Positions 43,655 to 55,228 of a DNA stretch of 64,000 nt are shown in pieces. The notes under the pieces are model-generated. The model made no database searches, was not told where the DNA came from, and saw nothing but the letters and a program-made list of their open reading frames with translations. Source of the stretch: Schaalia sp. Marseille-Q2122 (GTDB lineage: Bacteria; Actinomycetota; Actinomycetes; Actinomycetales; Actinomycetaceae). Within the stretch, counting starts at the first letter, position 1. Each line of letters begins with the position of its first letter. Made by a program: the position numbers and the translations under genes. The stretch spans positions 124,001-188,000 of the forward strand of contig NZ_CAHJXR010000007.1 of assembly GCF_903645355.1 (NCBI RefSeq), in the 5' to 3' direction.

Positions 43655-44515
43655 ATGGAAGGGGTCCTTATCGGCATTGGTGTGGGCGTGGGCATGGTGC
43701 TCATCATGTCAGTAGTGACAGGGGTCCCGGCCCTGCGTCTGCGCCCGCCCCAGTGGTATTTGCACTGGCAGGACCATGTTCAGCGGGCAGGTATTCGGGG
43801 CCTGAACGTTCCGCGCTTGCTCGGGCTGAGCCTGGTTTTGGCGTTGCTGGTGTTCATCGTTGCCTTCGCGTGGACGGGGGTTGGGCCGGTGAGCCTCATC
43901 CTGGCGGTGGTGACAGCGCCACTGCCCAATGCTTTCGTCTCAACCCGCGCCCATAAGCGGGCGCGCCAGATGCGTGAAGTGTGGCCCGAAATCATTGATT
44001 CCCTCGTGTCAGGCGTGCGCGCAGGAGCCTCACTGCCCGACCTCCTCATTGAACTCGGGGAGAGTGGGCCACCATCCATGCGCGAGGTTTTCACCACTTT
44101 CGCCACCGACTACCGTGCGGAAGGCCGATTCGAGCCAGCCTTGTTGCGAGTGAAAGACCGCTGCGCTGACCCGGTGGCCGATCGTATTGTCGAGGCTCTC
44201 CGCCTGGCTCGCGAGGTCGGCGGCAGTGACCTGTCCCTCCTGCTGCGTGATCTGGGAACCCTGCTACGTGAGGACGCGCGAGTGCGTGGCGAGCTGGAAG
44301 CTCGGCAATCCTGGACGGTCAATGCCGCCCGCCTGGGCGTTGCCGCACCATGGGTGGTGCTCCTGTTGATCTCTGGACAGTCTCATGCGGCCGCTGCCTA
44401 CGCAAGCTCCGAAGGGCTGGGAGTCCTCGGTTTTGGGGCGCTGGTGTGCGCTGTTGCCTACGCGGTAATGCGAAAGATTGGGCGTCTGTCCACCGATCAA
44501 AGGTCACTGCGATGA
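43655..44515 (+). CDS. tadB: Tad pilus platform protein TadB (T2SS F family)
   Basis: 286 residues starting directly after the tadA stop, with GGGAGG upstream. N-terminal helices (about 5-22 and 60-85), a cytosolic GspF domain (about 110-220, EVWPEIIDSLVSGVRAGASL then PDLLIELGESGP) and C-terminal helices (about 228-245 and 252-270) fit TadB. It forms the inner-membrane platform with TadC, on which the ATPase acts. Overlaps tadC by four bases (ATGA). Confidence 0.9.
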   Translation: MEGVLIGIGVGVGMVLIMSVVTGVPALRLRPPQWYLHWQDHVQRAGIRGLNVPRLLGLSLVLALLVFIVAFAWTGVGPVSLILAVVTAPLPNAFVSTRAHKRARQMREVWPEIIDSLVSGVRAGASLPDLLIELGESGPPSMREVFTTFATDYRAEGRFEPALLRVKDRCADPVADRIVEALRLAREVGGSDLSLLLRDLGTLLREDARVRGELEARQSWTVNAARLGVAAPWVVLLLISGQSHAAAAYASSEGLGVLGFGALVCAVAYAVMRKIGRLSTDQRSLR

Positions 44516-45588
44516 ACCCCTCAGCGTGGATACCTTCAGCAGACATTGGGGTACTGGCACTGCCGGGGACCCACGCCCTGTCCGCAGTTCCACTGCCACC
44601 CATTGACCCGCGTCCGATGCACAGCGGCCAGGACGCCAGCGAGATGATGTCTGGTCAGTACGGGCAGGATGCCCCCGTCCCTCTCCTGAACTCTCCCTTC
44701 TCCGGCGGCCTCGCCAGCGTCCTTGTCGTCCTTGTCGGGGCAGTGGGAGTAGTCCTCATCGCCAGCGCCATCCGCAGCCACCGCGTCACCCTCGCATCGC
44801 GACTGCACCACGTCCGCCACCCGGAAGGGCAAGGCGAGAACCTCGCCCTCAGCTGGCTGCGATCCCGCTGGGCGCAGGTGGTTGAGGCTATCGGGTCGAC
44901 CTCAACTTCCGTTGAGCGCCGCCTCGAACTCCTGGGAGGGACGCACACCCTGGCGCACTTCCGACTCCAGCAGGTCATTGCCACCCTCGTGTCGATGAGC
45001 ACCCTCGGCGTCGCAAGCGCCCTCCTGGTGGCACGACTGAGTCTGAGTGGCCTCCTCAGCGTCGTGCTCGCACTTGCTATTGGCGCACTCGCCGGGGCTG
45101 CTCTGTGGGATCAACTGCTGACCCTGCGCGCCCAGCGCCGCCAACGCCTCATTGACTCCCAGGTCCCTGACATGTCTGACCTGCTGGCTCTGGCCGTCGG
45201 AGCAGGCGAATCCATTCCCGGTGCCCTGGCCCGGGTATCAAGCGTGGCCGCCAGCGAGCTAGCTGGGGAGATCTCTCGGACCGTCTCCGAGCTCACCTTG
45301 GGGAAACCGACCTCGCATGCGCTGACACAGCTTGCGCAACGCAATGACTCGCCCTCCCTGAGTCGTCTGTGTCAGACGATGGTGACCGCCATTGAGCGCG
45401 GCTCACCGCTGGCGATGGTCCTTCACGATCAGGCGCAAGATATCCGCGAACACAACCGCCAGCGGCTCATGGAAGAAGGCGGAAAACGAGAGATCATCAT
45501 GCTCTTTCCCGTCGTCTTCCTCATCCTTCCTATCACTATTCTTTTCGCTCTCTATCCCGGTTTGGCGGCCCTCAAAATTGGGCCTTGA
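44512..45588 (+). CDS. tadC: Tad pilus platform protein TadC (T2SS F family)
   Basis: 358 residues from ATG 44512, overlapping the tadB stop. The first 60 residues are Pro/Ser-rich, then a membrane helix (LASVLVVLVGAVGVVLIASA). Two more helices lie near 160-200. The GspF domain has DMSDLLALAVGAGESIPGAL. A final helix (IIMLFPVVFLILPITILFAL) ends the protein, as in TadC. It is the second platform subunit. Confidence 0.9.
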   Translation: MNPSAWIPSADIGVLALPGTHALSAVPLPPIDPRPMHSGQDASEMMSGQYGQDAPVPLLNSPFSGGLASVLVVLVGAVGVVLIASAIRSHRVTLASRLHHVRHPEGQGENLALSWLRSRWAQVVEAIGSTSTSVERRLELLGGTHTLAHFRLQQVIATLVSMSTLGVASALLVARLSLSGLLSVVLALAIGALAGAALWDQLLTLRAQRRQRLIDSQVPDMSDLLALAVGAGESIPGALARVSSVAASELAGEISRTVSELTLGKPTSHALTQLAQRNDSPSLSRLCQTMVTAIERGSPLAMVLHDQAQDIREHNRQRLMEEGGKREIIMLFPVVFLILPITILFALYPGLAALKIGP

Positions 45589-45627
45589 CCGTATTCGCTT
45601 GTCCACGACCCTTCACTGAGGAGAAAA

Positions 45628-45834
45628 ATGTCCACCCTTCGTTCAACATACAATCACCTGAAGCGTTTCATCCTCCCTCCTTGCGAGGGCGATGACCCTG
45701 AACGCGGCGACGTGCCCGGCTGGGTGCTCATCACCCTGATGACGGCCGCCCTTGTGGCCGCGATCTGGGCGGTCGCCAATGAAGCACTCACTCAACTCTT
45801 CGAACAGGCGATGCAGCGTTTTGCTGGCCGCTAG
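45628..45834 (+). CDS. Small Flp-pilin-like subunit
   Basis: 68 residues with a strong site (GAGGAG, four bases before ATG). A basic N-terminus, an acidic stretch EGDDPERGD, then one hydrophobic helix (VPGWVLITLMTAALVAAIWA) with a short amphipathic end. Placed where actinobacterial Tad loci carry the major pilin (Rv3656c-like). The Glu five residues into the mature pilin and a Gly cleavage site are not in the classic arrangement, so processing is uncertain. Its stop overlaps the next gene. Confidence 0.75.
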   Translation: MSTLRSTYNHLKRFILPPCEGDDPERGDVPGWVLITLMTAALVAAIWAVANEALTQLFEQAMQRFAGR

Positions 45835-46231
45835 ACCCTCTGAAGCTCAGCGTCAGGACCCATCCCGAGACGAAGGGTCTGAGGTTGTCTCCCACATCCT
45901 CGTCCAATTCCTTGTACTTCTTGTGGTGATGATCCTCCTGCAAAGCGCGATCCTGGTCCACACCCGCAATACGACGATTTCTGCTGCGGGTGAGGGGGCG
46001 CGTCGAGCTGCCCTGCTGGGTGGAAACTCTGCCGAAGCTCAGCACCGCGTGGAGGCTCTGCTTGAGAGCTTGCTGGGGCACGATCCTGGGCGCAGTGTGG
46101 TGTTGAGTACCCGACCGGATCCGGCGGGCGCTGTTGCGGTGGTCACGGTGCGCACCACGCTGCCCGTGTTCTTCACCCTCGGCCCCCCGTTACTGGAAGT
46201 GCAGGGCAGTGCCGTCATGGAGGCCCCCTGA
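45821..46231 (+). CDS. TadE-like pilus assembly protein
   Basis: About 136 residues if the TTG at 45821 is used; ATG 45779 in the same frame is an alternative that would overlap the pilin gene by 56 bases. A hydrophobic helix (HILVQFLVLLVVMILLQSAI) follows the charged segment RDEGSEVVS, and the outer part is HTRNTTISAAGEGARRAALL, typical of TadE-like minor pseudopilins. The rest is a small beta-rich domain ending in a polar tail. It overlaps the next gene by one base. Confidence 0.75.
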   Translation: MLAARPSEAQRQDPSRDEGSEVVSHILVQFLVLLVVMILLQSAILVHTRNTTISAAGEGARRAALLGGNSAEAQHRVEALLESLLGHDPGRSVVLSTRPDPAGAVAVVTVRTTLPVFFTLGPPLLEVQGSAVMEAP

Positions 46232-46716
46232 TGCGCTGTTTGAGAGAGGCGAAGCTGTTCTTGCGGGAGGCCAGGGGGCAGGATGAGACGGAGACAGAGC
46301 AGTGGCGTGCCGGAGAAGCAGGTGAGGCTCTCATTGAGTTCATTGCCGTGATGATCCTTTTCGTTATTCCCGTCTTCTACATCATTCTTTCCTTGGGGCA
46401 GGTGCAGGCCGCCACCTACGCTGCCGAGGCCGCCGCACGCAATGGCGCGAGAATCCTGGCTGCACACCCGCAGGCTCACGCGTTGGCTGAGCGGCAGGTG
46501 CAGCTGGCTTTTAGTGATTTCGGCCTGGCGCCCCCAATGTTTCATGCAGTGTGCCAGCCCGCAGATTGTTCGACTGGTGGCGTGGTGACGGTGACAGTGG
46601 AGGCGCGTACGCCTCTGCCTCTTGTGCCTGACTGGGTGGGGGCGCGGGCTTTTATTCCCGTAGTAGCGCAGGTGGGGATGCCGGTGGAAGGACTGAGTGT
46701 GCATGGTCTGGAGTAG
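46231..46716 (+). CDS. TadE/TadF-like pseudopilin
   Basis: 161 residues. After a charged cytosolic start (about 1-30) comes the TadE signature GEALIEFIAVMILFVIPVFY with Glu in the helix, then QAATYAAEAAARNGARIL. Two Cys (VCQPADC) are separated by four residues and could form a small disulfide loop in the external domain. The start overlaps the previous stop (TGATG). Confidence 0.85.
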   Translation: MRCLREAKLFLREARGQDETETEQWRAGEAGEALIEFIAVMILFVIPVFYIILSLGQVQAATYAAEAAARNGARILAAHPQAHALAERQVQLAFSDFGLAPPMFHAVCQPADCSTGGVVTVTVEARTPLPLVPDWVGARAFIPVVAQVGMPVEGLSVHGLE

Positions 46717-47224
46717 ACGCCCTTGGGCTGTGGTCTGGTTTGTGCAGGGGCGCGCATTCTTCCTTCGTCCCCCTAGTGTGAAGGACGAGGGTGAGGCCGA
46801 TGCTGAGGAGGGGCGCATCGGTGTCCTCATGGCGGTGCTTGTGATGATTGTCCTCATCGCATGCCTGGTGGCGGCGAATATTGCGGCTGTTCATTTGCAG
46901 CACAGGCGTCTGCTGGCCTGCGCGGATGCTGTGGCGCTCGCGGCTTCGGGCAATGTGGATGCGCATCCGTTTTATTCCAGTGGGGGCCAGAATCTTGAGG
47001 TGAATCCGGCGTGGGCGTTGGGGGTCACTCAGCAGCGTTTAGTGGACTTGTCGGCCTCGACCTGCCGGGTGGGCGAGGGCGTGCAGGTCGTCAGTGTGAC
47101 CCGTTCGGTGAAGGATGTGGTGGTGGAGGTGAGGGCGGTGGCGACTCTGCCTTTGGTGCCGCCGTTTGTTAATGAGTTGTTGGCTCCGCGTCTGCAGGAG
47201 TCAGGTGCGGCTGTGATGCGCTAG
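46703..47224 (+). CDS. TadG-like membrane-anchored pilus protein
   Basis: About 173 residues; ATG 46703 is used here, but GTG 46697 with GAAGGA four bases upstream is equally possible. The motif GRIGVLMAVLVMIVLIACLV then QHRRLLACADAVALAASG matches the TadG-like/Rv3654c group that ends actinobacterial Tad clusters. The remainder is a beta-rich extracytoplasmic domain. It overlaps the upstream gene by 14 bases. The cluster ends here. Confidence 0.8.
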   Translation: MVWSRRPWAVVWFVQGRAFFLRPPSVKDEGEADAEEGRIGVLMAVLVMIVLIACLVAANIAAVHLQHRRLLACADAVALAASGNVDAHPFYSSGGQNLEVNPAWALGVTQQRLVDLSASTCRVGEGVQVVSVTRSVKDVVVEVRAVATLPLVPPFVNELLAPRLQESGAAVMR

Positions 47225-47300
47225 CGTCGCAGGGCAGTCTAGGGCAGGGAAGGGCAGGGCACAGTAGGGGAGGGCAAAGCAAGGCAGGGCGAAGGGCCTA
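47225..47300. repeat. GGGCAG-type short repeat tract
   Basis: About ten irregular copies of AGGGCAG or a close variant follow the Tad cluster stop. No hairpin or ORF is associated. Confidence 0.65.
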
Positions 47301-47322
47301 GGTGTGGTCTGTGCTGCTGTGA

Positions 47323-48772
<1,450 letters not shown>

Positions 48773-48844
48773 GAGCGCGTCTCATCCGATAGGCGCCCTC
48801 TTCTGTCAGAGGGACACGTCTGATCGGATCACCACTCACGCTAT

Positions 48845-48881
48845 AGGGCGGGGCGGAGGACAATGTCCTCCGCCCCGCCCT
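48845..48881. terminator. Terminator hairpin after gdhA
   Basis: AGGGCGGGGCGGAGGACA with its complement, a near-continuous 18-bp GC-rich stem and a minimal loop. A 16-base direct duplication ATTGGCCTCCCCGTGG follows at 48886-48917. Confidence 0.78.
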
Positions 48882-49064
48882 GTGCATTGGCCTCCCCGTG
48901 GATTGGCCTCCCCGTGGATCCGTATATTGCCTGACCCCAGCCACTACAGGGTGAAAATCAGGGACATCCCCAATAGCGATGCCGCTGCGAATGAGCAACA
49001 CTAATATGACGCGACGTTTCTCAGACCGAAGGGCGCCGCACACACCCGCAACAGAAAGCCCCTC

Positions 49065-52000
49065 ATGCTTGAGCTCCGCTCCATCCGCAAGGCCTACACC
49101 ACCGCTAGCCTCGTGCAGATCGCCCTCGACGATGTCTCGGTGTCCTTCCGAGACAACGAATTCGTGGCGATCCTCGGCCAATCCGGGTCGGGCAAAACCA
49201 CCATGCTCAACATCATCGGCGGCCTCGACCAATTCGACGCGGGCGACCTCGTCATTGACGGCATCTCCACCCGCGACTACAAAGACCGCGACTGGGACAC
49301 CTACCGCAATAACCGCATCGGCTTCGTCTTCCAGGCCTACAACCTCATCGCCCACCAGTCAGTCCTCTCCAACGTGGAACTTGCCCTGACCCTCTCGGGT
49401 GTCAGTCGATCGGAGAGGCGCGAACGCGCACGCCAAGCCCTCATCGACGTGGGCCTCGCCGATCACATCCACAAGAAACCCAACCAGCTTTCCGGCGGGC
49501 AGATGCAGCGCGTCGCCATCGCGCGCGCCCTCGTCAACGACCCCGAGATCCTCCTGGCTGACGAACCCACAGGCGCCCTCGACTCTGCGACCTCCGTGCA
49601 GGTCATGGACCTGCTCAAAGAGGTCGCCAAAGACCGCCTGGTCATTATGGTCACCCACAACCCCGAGCTGGCCCACCACTACGCCACTCGTATTGTGGAA
49701 CTCGCTGACGGGCGCGTCATTGCCGACTCTGACCCCTTCGACCCTGCCGCTCACGAACAGCGCAGCGCCAAGGACATTCGCCGTGCCTCCATGTCCTTCT
49801 TCACAGCCCTGGCCCTGTCCTTCTCCAACCTCATGACGAAGAAGGGCCGCACCCTGATGACGGCCTTCGCTGGGTCCATCGGCATTATCGGTATTGCAGC
49901 GATCCTTGCCCTGGCCAATGGGGTCAATGAGTACATTGCCGACCGGGAGGAAGAACTCCTCACCACCTACCCGTTGTCCATTGAAAAAGTCGGCTTCGAC
50001 TTCGGCGTCTTCTTCGAGCAACGCAGCAGTCACATCGCCGACGACGGTCAACAAAGCGAGGGCGACGCCGACGCGGGACAGTCGGCGAAGACGGTACGCA
50101 CAGACTCGCGCTTCGACGACACCCTCGACCAGGTGACCAGCAATGACCTGCGCTCCCTGAGGACCTTCCTTCTGCAAGATGGGGGCAATATTTCCTCCCA
50201 CGTGCAAAGCATCGACTACACCTACAAGGTGACGCCACACCTGTTCTTGCCCATGGACGCGAAGTACGTCAAGGATGAGCCGGTGCAGGCCCACCCCTCG
50301 ACCCTGCTTGAGCAGGGAGGCGTGCAAGAAGCCCTCCCTGAGTTCTTCGCCGCCAACGCCCAAACTGACACCTTCCGCCAACTGCCCTCTAGTCCGGGCA
50401 TCTACGAGGAAAGCATTGGCCTGCTCAAGGGCCACTGGCCCCGCTCCAAAGAGGAAATGATCCTCGTCCTGCCAGCCAGCGGTGAGCTGGTGGACGTCCT
50501 GGAGTACAACATGGGCTTGCGTGATCGTTCTGAGATCACCAAGAGCTTGGATCGTCACAATTTACGAGGCCGTCGCAGCGGGGCAAGCACCGCCGACAAG
50601 GCACAGTCAGCCGATACGGGCGGTGCGGATGCGCCTACTTCAGCCTCCGCGCAAAGTGGAAGGGAGGAGCGTGTCTACTCCTACGACGAATTCTTGAAGG
50701 TGACCTACAAGCTCGTCAACGCGGGGGACCGCTACACCTGGGATGACTCCTTGAAGGTCTGGGCTGACCAGTCGAAAAACAAGGAACACATGACGCGCCT
50801 CGTCAATGCGGGTGAGACACTGCGGATCGTGGGCGTGGCGAAGGCCCTTGAAGCTGATGATGCGCCTGCTCTGGTGCCCGGTATCTACTACGCTCCTGAA
50901 CTCACCGAGCACCTGATCCGCATGTCAGAAAAGTCTGGCATTGTGAAGGATCAGCTTGCGCGGCCCAATATCAATGTGGTGACGGGAAAGTCCTTCGATG
51001 AGGAAGGTAAAGAAGACCCTCTGAAGAGCTTTGACATGTCTAAGCTGTTGAGCATTGATGAGGCCAAGATCCAAGAAGCCTTCGGTGGCGGGGCAGATGC
51101 CCTGGCGTCGAGGCTGTCGGGGTTGGATATGAGCGGCCTTGACCTATCTGGCCTTGACCTGAGCGGTATGGACCTTAGTGGCCTGGACATGGGCAACCTA
51201 GATCTTTCCTCCCTCGACATGTCTCAGATTGACCTGTCCAACATTGGCGCAGCCGTTGACCCTTCGGCGATTGACTTCTCTGCGTTGACGGCGCAGTTCC
51301 CAGAGCTGGCCAAGGTGGACCTCGTCAAAATCGCGCAGGCCGCTTTCGCTGACGGTGTCATCGCGCCCGACGCGGGGCAGCGCCTCACCCCTCTGTTGAA
51401 CTCTCTTGCTCAGGATTTTCTTCTCTACCTGCAACAACACGCGGGTGAAGGGAAGAGTGTCACTGACCTCGCCATTGAGTTCTTCAGCCAAGAGAGCGTG
51501 TCTACGCGGGTGCGTGAGGCCCTCACTGACCCGCAGATCATCAACCAAGAAAAGCTCCTGGCCAACCTCACGAAGGCTTTAGGAGAGGACCCCGCCCTCC
51601 AGCACGTCGGTCAGGCAATGATGGAAACCATTGTTTCCACCGTGGGGGAGCAGTTGGCGAAGGCCTTCATGAACACGATCTCGCAGGCGATCGGCACGCA
51701 GATCCAGCAGGCCATGGCACAGACCATGACCACGCTCATGACCCACATCCAAGAGCAGATCGTCAGCCAACTTCAAAACGCTGCCGCTAGTTTCCATGCA
51801 TCCATGGCCGATGCCTTCACCATTGACGAGAAGAAACTGGCTGAAGCCTTCGTCTTTAAAGCGAACGCGGAAGAGCTCTCGACAATCTTCACCTCGATCC
51901 TGACCTCGAGCCGCGATACCTACGACACGAATCTCAAGAAGTTTGGTTACGGAGACCTCACCGACCCTGACACCATCAACATCTACCCCCTGAGCTTCGA

Positions 52001-52538
52001 AGATAAGGAAAGTGTGAAGACCATCCTCGAGGACTACAACGCCTCCATGCGCGATCAGGGGCAGGACAAGAAAGTCATCACCTACACCGACTTCGTGGGT
52101 GCACTCATGTCGGGCGTGACCGAGATCGTCAACATGATCTCGACGATGCTCATTGCCTTCGTGGCGATCTCCCTGGTGGTGTCCTCCATCATGATCGGCA
52201 TCATCACCTACATTTCCGTGCTGGAACGCAAGAAAGAGATCGGTATCCTGCGCTCCATCGGCGCTTCACGAGGGGATATCCGCCGCGTCTTTAACGCCGA
52301 GACCATCCTCGTTGGTTTGCTGGCTGGCATGATCGGTATCGGTGTGACACTGCTGCTCACCATCCCCGCCAATGCGATTGTCGAGTCCCAATTCGGCGTG
52401 TCCGGTATTGCCCAGCTGCCCCCGGGGGCGTCGCTGGTGCTCATTGGGATTTCGGTAGTACTGACCCTCATTGCAGGCATTATTCCCGCCGGTAAGGCCG
52501 CCAAGGCCGACCCGGTGGAGGCCCTGCGTTCCGAGTGA
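49065..52538 (+). CDS. Large ABC transporter: ATPase, FtsX-type permease and long external domain with SGLD-type repeats
   Basis: 1157 residues. The ATPase covers about 1-225 (Walker [35 protein letters not shown]). A helix lies at about 265-287 ([20 protein letters not shown]). An extracytoplasmic domain of roughly 730 residues follows, then three C-terminal FtsX-type helices with [20 protein letters not shown]. The external domain contains at residues 685-728 eight consecutive five-residue units of the form SGLD[LM], which resembles a pentapeptide repeat. Long amphipathic helices follow ([20 protein letters not shown]). It has no separate permease or adaptor gene. Likely a lipid, peptide or lipoprotein handling transporter; substrate unknown. 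Confidence 0.87.
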   Translation: MLELRSIRKAYTTASLVQIALDDVSVSFRDNEFVAILGQSGSGKTTMLNIIGGLDQFDAGDLVIDGISTRDYKDRDWDTYRNNRIGFVFQAYNLIAHQSVLSNVELALTLSGVSRSERRERARQALIDVGLADHIHKKPNQLSGGQMQRVAIARALVNDPEILLADEPTGALDSATSVQVMDLLKEVAKDRLVIMVTHNPELAHHYATRIVELADGRVIADSDPFDPAAHEQRSAKDIRRASMSFFTALALSFSNLMTKKGRTLMTAFAGSIGIIGIAAILALANGVNEYIADREEELLTTYPLSIEKVGFDFGVFFEQRSSHIADDGQQSEGDADAGQSAKTVRTDSRFDDTLDQVTSNDLRSLRTFLLQDGGNISSHVQSIDYTYKVTPHLFLPMDAKYVKDEPVQAHPSTLLEQGGVQEALPEFFAANAQTDTFRQLPSSPGIYEESIGLLKGHWPRSKEEMILVLPASGELVDVLEYNMGLRDRSEITKSLDRHNLRGRRSGASTADKAQSADTGGADAPTSASAQSGREERVYSYDEFLKVTYKLVNAGDRYTWDDSLKVWADQSKNKEHMTRLVNAGETLRIVGVAKALEADDAPALVPGIYYAPELTEHLIRMSEKSGIVKDQLARPNINVVTGKSFDEEGKEDPLKSFDMSKLLSIDEAKIQEAFGGGADALASRLSGLDMSGLDLSGLDLSGMDLSGLDMGNLDLSSLDMSQIDLSNIGAAVDPSAIDFSALTAQFPELAKVDLVKIAQAAFADGVIAPDAGQRLTPLLNSLAQDFLLYLQQHAGEGKSVTDLAIEFFSQESVSTRVREALTDPQIINQEKLLANLTKALGEDPALQHVGQAMMETIVSTVGEQLAKAFMNTISQAIGTQIQQAMAQTMTTLMTHIQEQIVSQLQNAAASFHASMADAFTIDEKKLAEAFVFKANAEELSTIFTSILTSSRDTYDTNLKKFGYGDLTDPDTINIYPLSFEDKESVKTILEDYNASMRDQGQDKKVITYTDFVGALMSGVTEIVNMISTMLIAFVAISLVVSSIMIGIITYISVLERKKEIGILRSIGASRGDIRRVFNAETILVGLLAGMIGIGVTLLLTIPANAIVESQFGVSGIAQLPPGASLVLIGISVVLTLIAGIIPAGKAAKADPVEALRSE

Positions 52539-52554
52539 GTGTACCTAGCCCTCG

Positions 52555-52589
52555 CCCCCGCCCTCGCCTGTGAAGGACGAGGGCGGGGG
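52555..52589. terminator. Hairpin after the large ABC gene
   Basis: CCCCCGCCCTCG (52555-52566) pairs with CGAGGGCGGGGG (52578-52589). No T-tract. Lies 17 bases after the stop. Confidence 0.65.
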
Positions 52590-52719
52590 TGCGTCATGCG
52601 TGCGGGGAGGACGTGCGGGCGGCGTCCTCGTCGGGCGGTGGGTGTTTTCTTCCTCATCTTTTCGCCCCCAAGCCCCTGCGAGAGGCGACGAGGCGGCGTC
52701 AATCGACTAGGCTTGCCAC

Positions 52720-53835
52720 GTGGCCATTGAGTTTTCTGAAGAGATCCAAGCACTGCGCACCACGATGGAAAACATCATCGCGGTCGTCCAGCCTGACAAC
52801 CTCCGCGCACAGATCGAGGAACTGTCCGAAAAAGCGGCAGCCCCCGACCTGTGGGATGATCCTGCCCGCGCGCAGGAAGTGACCTCCGAACTGAGCCATC
52901 GCCAGTCGGAACTCGACCGCGTGACCTCCATGTCCGAGCGTATTGACGACCTCGAAGCCATGGTGGAAATGGCAGGTGAAGACCCCGACGAAGCCGAGCT
53001 GCTCCTGGAGGAAGCCGAGGGCGACCTCGCCACACTCAAGAAGGACATCTCCGACCTGGAAATCCGCACCCTCCTGGACGGGGAATACGACGAACGTAAC
53101 GCCGTCATCACCATCCGTTCGGGCGCTGGCGGCGTGGATGCGGCTGACTTTGCCGAAATCCTCCTGCGCATGTACCTGCGATGGGCGGAACGCCACGGCT
53201 ACCCCACGAAGGTCATGGACACCTCCTACGCTGAAGAAGCAGGCCTGAAGTCAGCGACCTTCGAGGTCCAGGCCCCCTACGCCTACGGCACCCTGTCGGT
53301 GGAGGCGGGCACGCACCGCCTCGTGCGTATCAGCCCCTTCGATAACCAGGGCCGCCGCCAGACTTCCTTCGCAGCCGTTGAGGTCATCCCTCTCATTGAG
53401 TCCACCGACCATATTGAGATTCCCGAACATGAACTCAAGGTTGACGTATTCCGCTCCTCGGGCCCTGGCGGCCAGTCGGTGAACACCACCGACTCGGCGG
53501 TGCGTATGACCCACATCCCGACGGGCATCGTTGTGTCCATGCAGGATGAAAAGTCGCAGATCCAAAACCGTGCGGCCGCCTTGCGCGTCCTCCAGTCGCG
53601 ACTGCTGGTCCTGCGTCACGAGGAAGAGCAGGCCAAGAAGAAGGAACTGGCTGGCGATGTGAAGGCCTCCTGGGGTGACCAGATGCGCTCCTACGTCCTC
53701 CAGCCCTACCAGATGGTCAAGGACCTGCGTACCGAGTTTGAATCCGGTAACCCGCAAAATGTCTTTGACGGCGACATTGACGGCTTCATTAATGCCGGTA
53801 TCCGCTGGAGGAAGAACCAGGCTGCCCAAGCCTGA
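52720..53835 (+). CDS. prfB: Peptide chain release factor 2
   Basis: 371 residues from GTG 52720. Recognises UGA and UAA stop codons. The stop-reading tripeptide SPF is present in RISPFDNQG and the catalytic GGQ in [15 protein letters not shown]. The N-terminal helical domain and the PCRF domain are complete. Unlike E. coli, there is no internal stop or programmed +1 frameshift: the frame is continuous. It precedes the convergent CAP gene, with a terminator between them. Confidence 0.96.
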   Translation: MAIEFSEEIQALRTTMENIIAVVQPDNLRAQIEELSEKAAAPDLWDDPARAQEVTSELSHRQSELDRVTSMSERIDDLEAMVEMAGEDPDEAELLLEEAEGDLATLKKDISDLEIRTLLDGEYDERNAVITIRSGAGGVDAADFAEILLRMYLRWAERHGYPTKVMDTSYAEEAGLKSATFEVQAPYAYGTLSVEAGTHRLVRISPFDNQGRRQTSFAAVEVIPLIESTDHIEIPEHELKVDVFRSSGPGGQSVNTTDSAVRMTHIPTGIVVSMQDEKSQIQNRAAALRVLQSRLLVLRHEEEQAKKKELAGDVKASWGDQMRSYVLQPYQMVKDLRTEFESGNPQNVFDGDIDGFINAGIRWRKNQAAQA

Positions 53836-53870
53836 TCCTCAGCATTACGCGAGATCTTGATACAACGCTA

Positions 53871-53903
53871 TCGCCCTCGTCCTGAAAACCAGGACGAGGG
53901 CGA
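53871..53903. terminator. Terminator after prfB
   Basis: TCGCCCTCGTCCTG pairs with CAGGACGAGGGCGA around a 5-base loop AAAAC. It lies between convergent prfB and the CAP gene and could serve both; GAGCTTTTG follows at distance. Confidence 0.8.
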
Positions 53904-53928
53904 GGCGTTGTTGAGCTTTTGTGCCTCT

Positions 53929-54927
53929 TCAGGCGTGCCTGCGGCGAAGCATCAGCAGAAGACCCCCGGCAGTGACTGACAGGACTGCCACGCCCACGGC
54001 CGACATGTGAAGCCCTGTCGCTGAGAGGCCAGAAGGAGTCCGATCAGGAGTGGGTGCAGACTTCATGGCCGAGGTATCAGTGTCGGGGACAGGGTGAATG
54101 TACTGCGTGCCCTTCTGCGGACTCGTTGGGCCAGCAGAGCGGGCGCCCTCGGCATCAGCTCGATCCTGCTTGGCTGCTTGCGTCCGATTTGAGCCGTCAA
54201 GTCCATCGCGCGCCTCCTGGCTGTTAGGGGAGGCAGCGTCGTCACCTCCGCCTGCTGCTACGGGGGCAGGCTGCGTGTCGGAGGCATTGTCGGGAGAAAG
54301 CTCTGAGGCGGGTGCCTGCGCCTGTTCGGGTGGGGGAGGAGAGGCCGGGGCTGCAGTAGTTGGCGCAGGCCCCGACACTGTCAGGTGGGAGACATCAGGG
54401 TAGTTGCCAAAGTTCTGAGTGGCATACCAAGAATTCGTCGCCGGATTGAACGAGACTCCGATACCGATAACATTCGTGTCCGGATTGGTCATATTGGTGT
54501 AGTGGCCAGGAGAGTTTTCCCACTGGAGGTACAGCTCCGTGCCAGCGTCCTCCTCAGCCCAACTCTGACGCATCGCGACATTTTCAGAAGCGCCGGTCCA
54601 GCCGCCCGGATAGAGCTCTGAGAAGCCAGGGCGGTGATTGAGCACTCCGATGGCGGCCATGTGTTCGCTCCAGTTCTGCGCGATGGCGTCAAGCTCCGCC
54701 ACGCGGATCACAGGAGATAGACCAAGGCTGGCGCGCAACTGGTTGACGCGCCGCAAGATCGTATCAGCGTGGGGTGCCTCGTGAACGCTCAAAGCCCGCG
54801 GGAGAGGTGCAAATACGGCAGGAGCTGGGCTGAGGCCGACAGGGGCGGCGAGGGCGGAGCTCGCGGCAGGAAGGACAATGATCGTGCTCGCGGCGAGTGT
54901 GGCAATGAAACAACGGGTGAGTCGCAC
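53929..54927 (-). CDS. Secreted CAP/SCP-domain protein with C-terminal anchor and LSATG motif
   Basis: 332 residues from GTG 54927, seven bases after GGGAGG; the open frame extends further but without a site. A signal peptide (to ALA-A) is followed by a CAP domain (about 50-165) with RVNQLRASLGLSPV, LNHRPGFSE, ASENVA, SPGHYTNM and NVIGIGV. A Pro/Ala/Ser/Glu-rich stalk and a Thr-rich segment lead to LSATG, a hydrophobic helix and the basic tail RRRHA. That end resembles a sortase signal with Ser in place of Pro, or simply a membrane anchor. Surface protein; CAP proteins bind lipids or act in adhesion, with no catalytic residue established. Confidence 0.82.
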   Translation of the reverse strand: MRLTRCFIATLAASTIIVLPAASSALAAPVGLSPAPAVFAPLPRALSVHEAPHADTILRRVNQLRASLGLSPVIRVAELDAIAQNWSEHMAAIGVLNHRPGFSELYPGGWTGASENVAMRQSWAEEDAGTELYLQWENSPGHYTNMTNPDTNVIGIGVSFNPATNSWYATQNFGNYPDVSHLTVSGPAPTTAAPASPPPPEQAQAPASELSPDNASDTQPAPVAAGGGDDAASPNSQEARDGLDGSNRTQAAKQDRADAEGARSAGPTSPQKGTQYIHPVPDTDTSAMKSAPTPDRTPSGLSATGLHMSAVGVAVLSVTAGGLLLMLRRRHA

Positions 54928-55228
54928 GGGCGTTCCTCCCTGGGTGTCCTTGAGGTAGGTTTGCTGCTCTTGGACGCTCTTTGTACACGTCCCGGGCCTC
55001 GGGCCGGGTACCACTGAAGCACAGTCAGCTGGTGAGACTAGTGGAGATACTCTTTGAGTTCCCTGGACGCCACGCTTCAACTGCGTGTGCCGTGAAGATG
55101 CCCTGAGCGCCACCTGAGGAAGCAGGACCACAACAAGTGGACTTTCAAAGTGGGCGTGTCGCTCGCGCAGATCTGCTAAGGGCACACATAGTCTGACTGT
55201 ACCCCTGTCCCCAATCAGAGACGCTCTC
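54928..55228. other. Divergent promoter region between CAP and ftsE
   Basis: 301 bases without a gene. It must hold promoters for both genes. No convincing promoter, repeat or hairpin could be recognised. Confidence 0.45.

Noticed and set aside
52720-53835. Programmed frameshift in prfB
   Set aside because: The frame is continuous through the N-terminal domain with no internal TGA.
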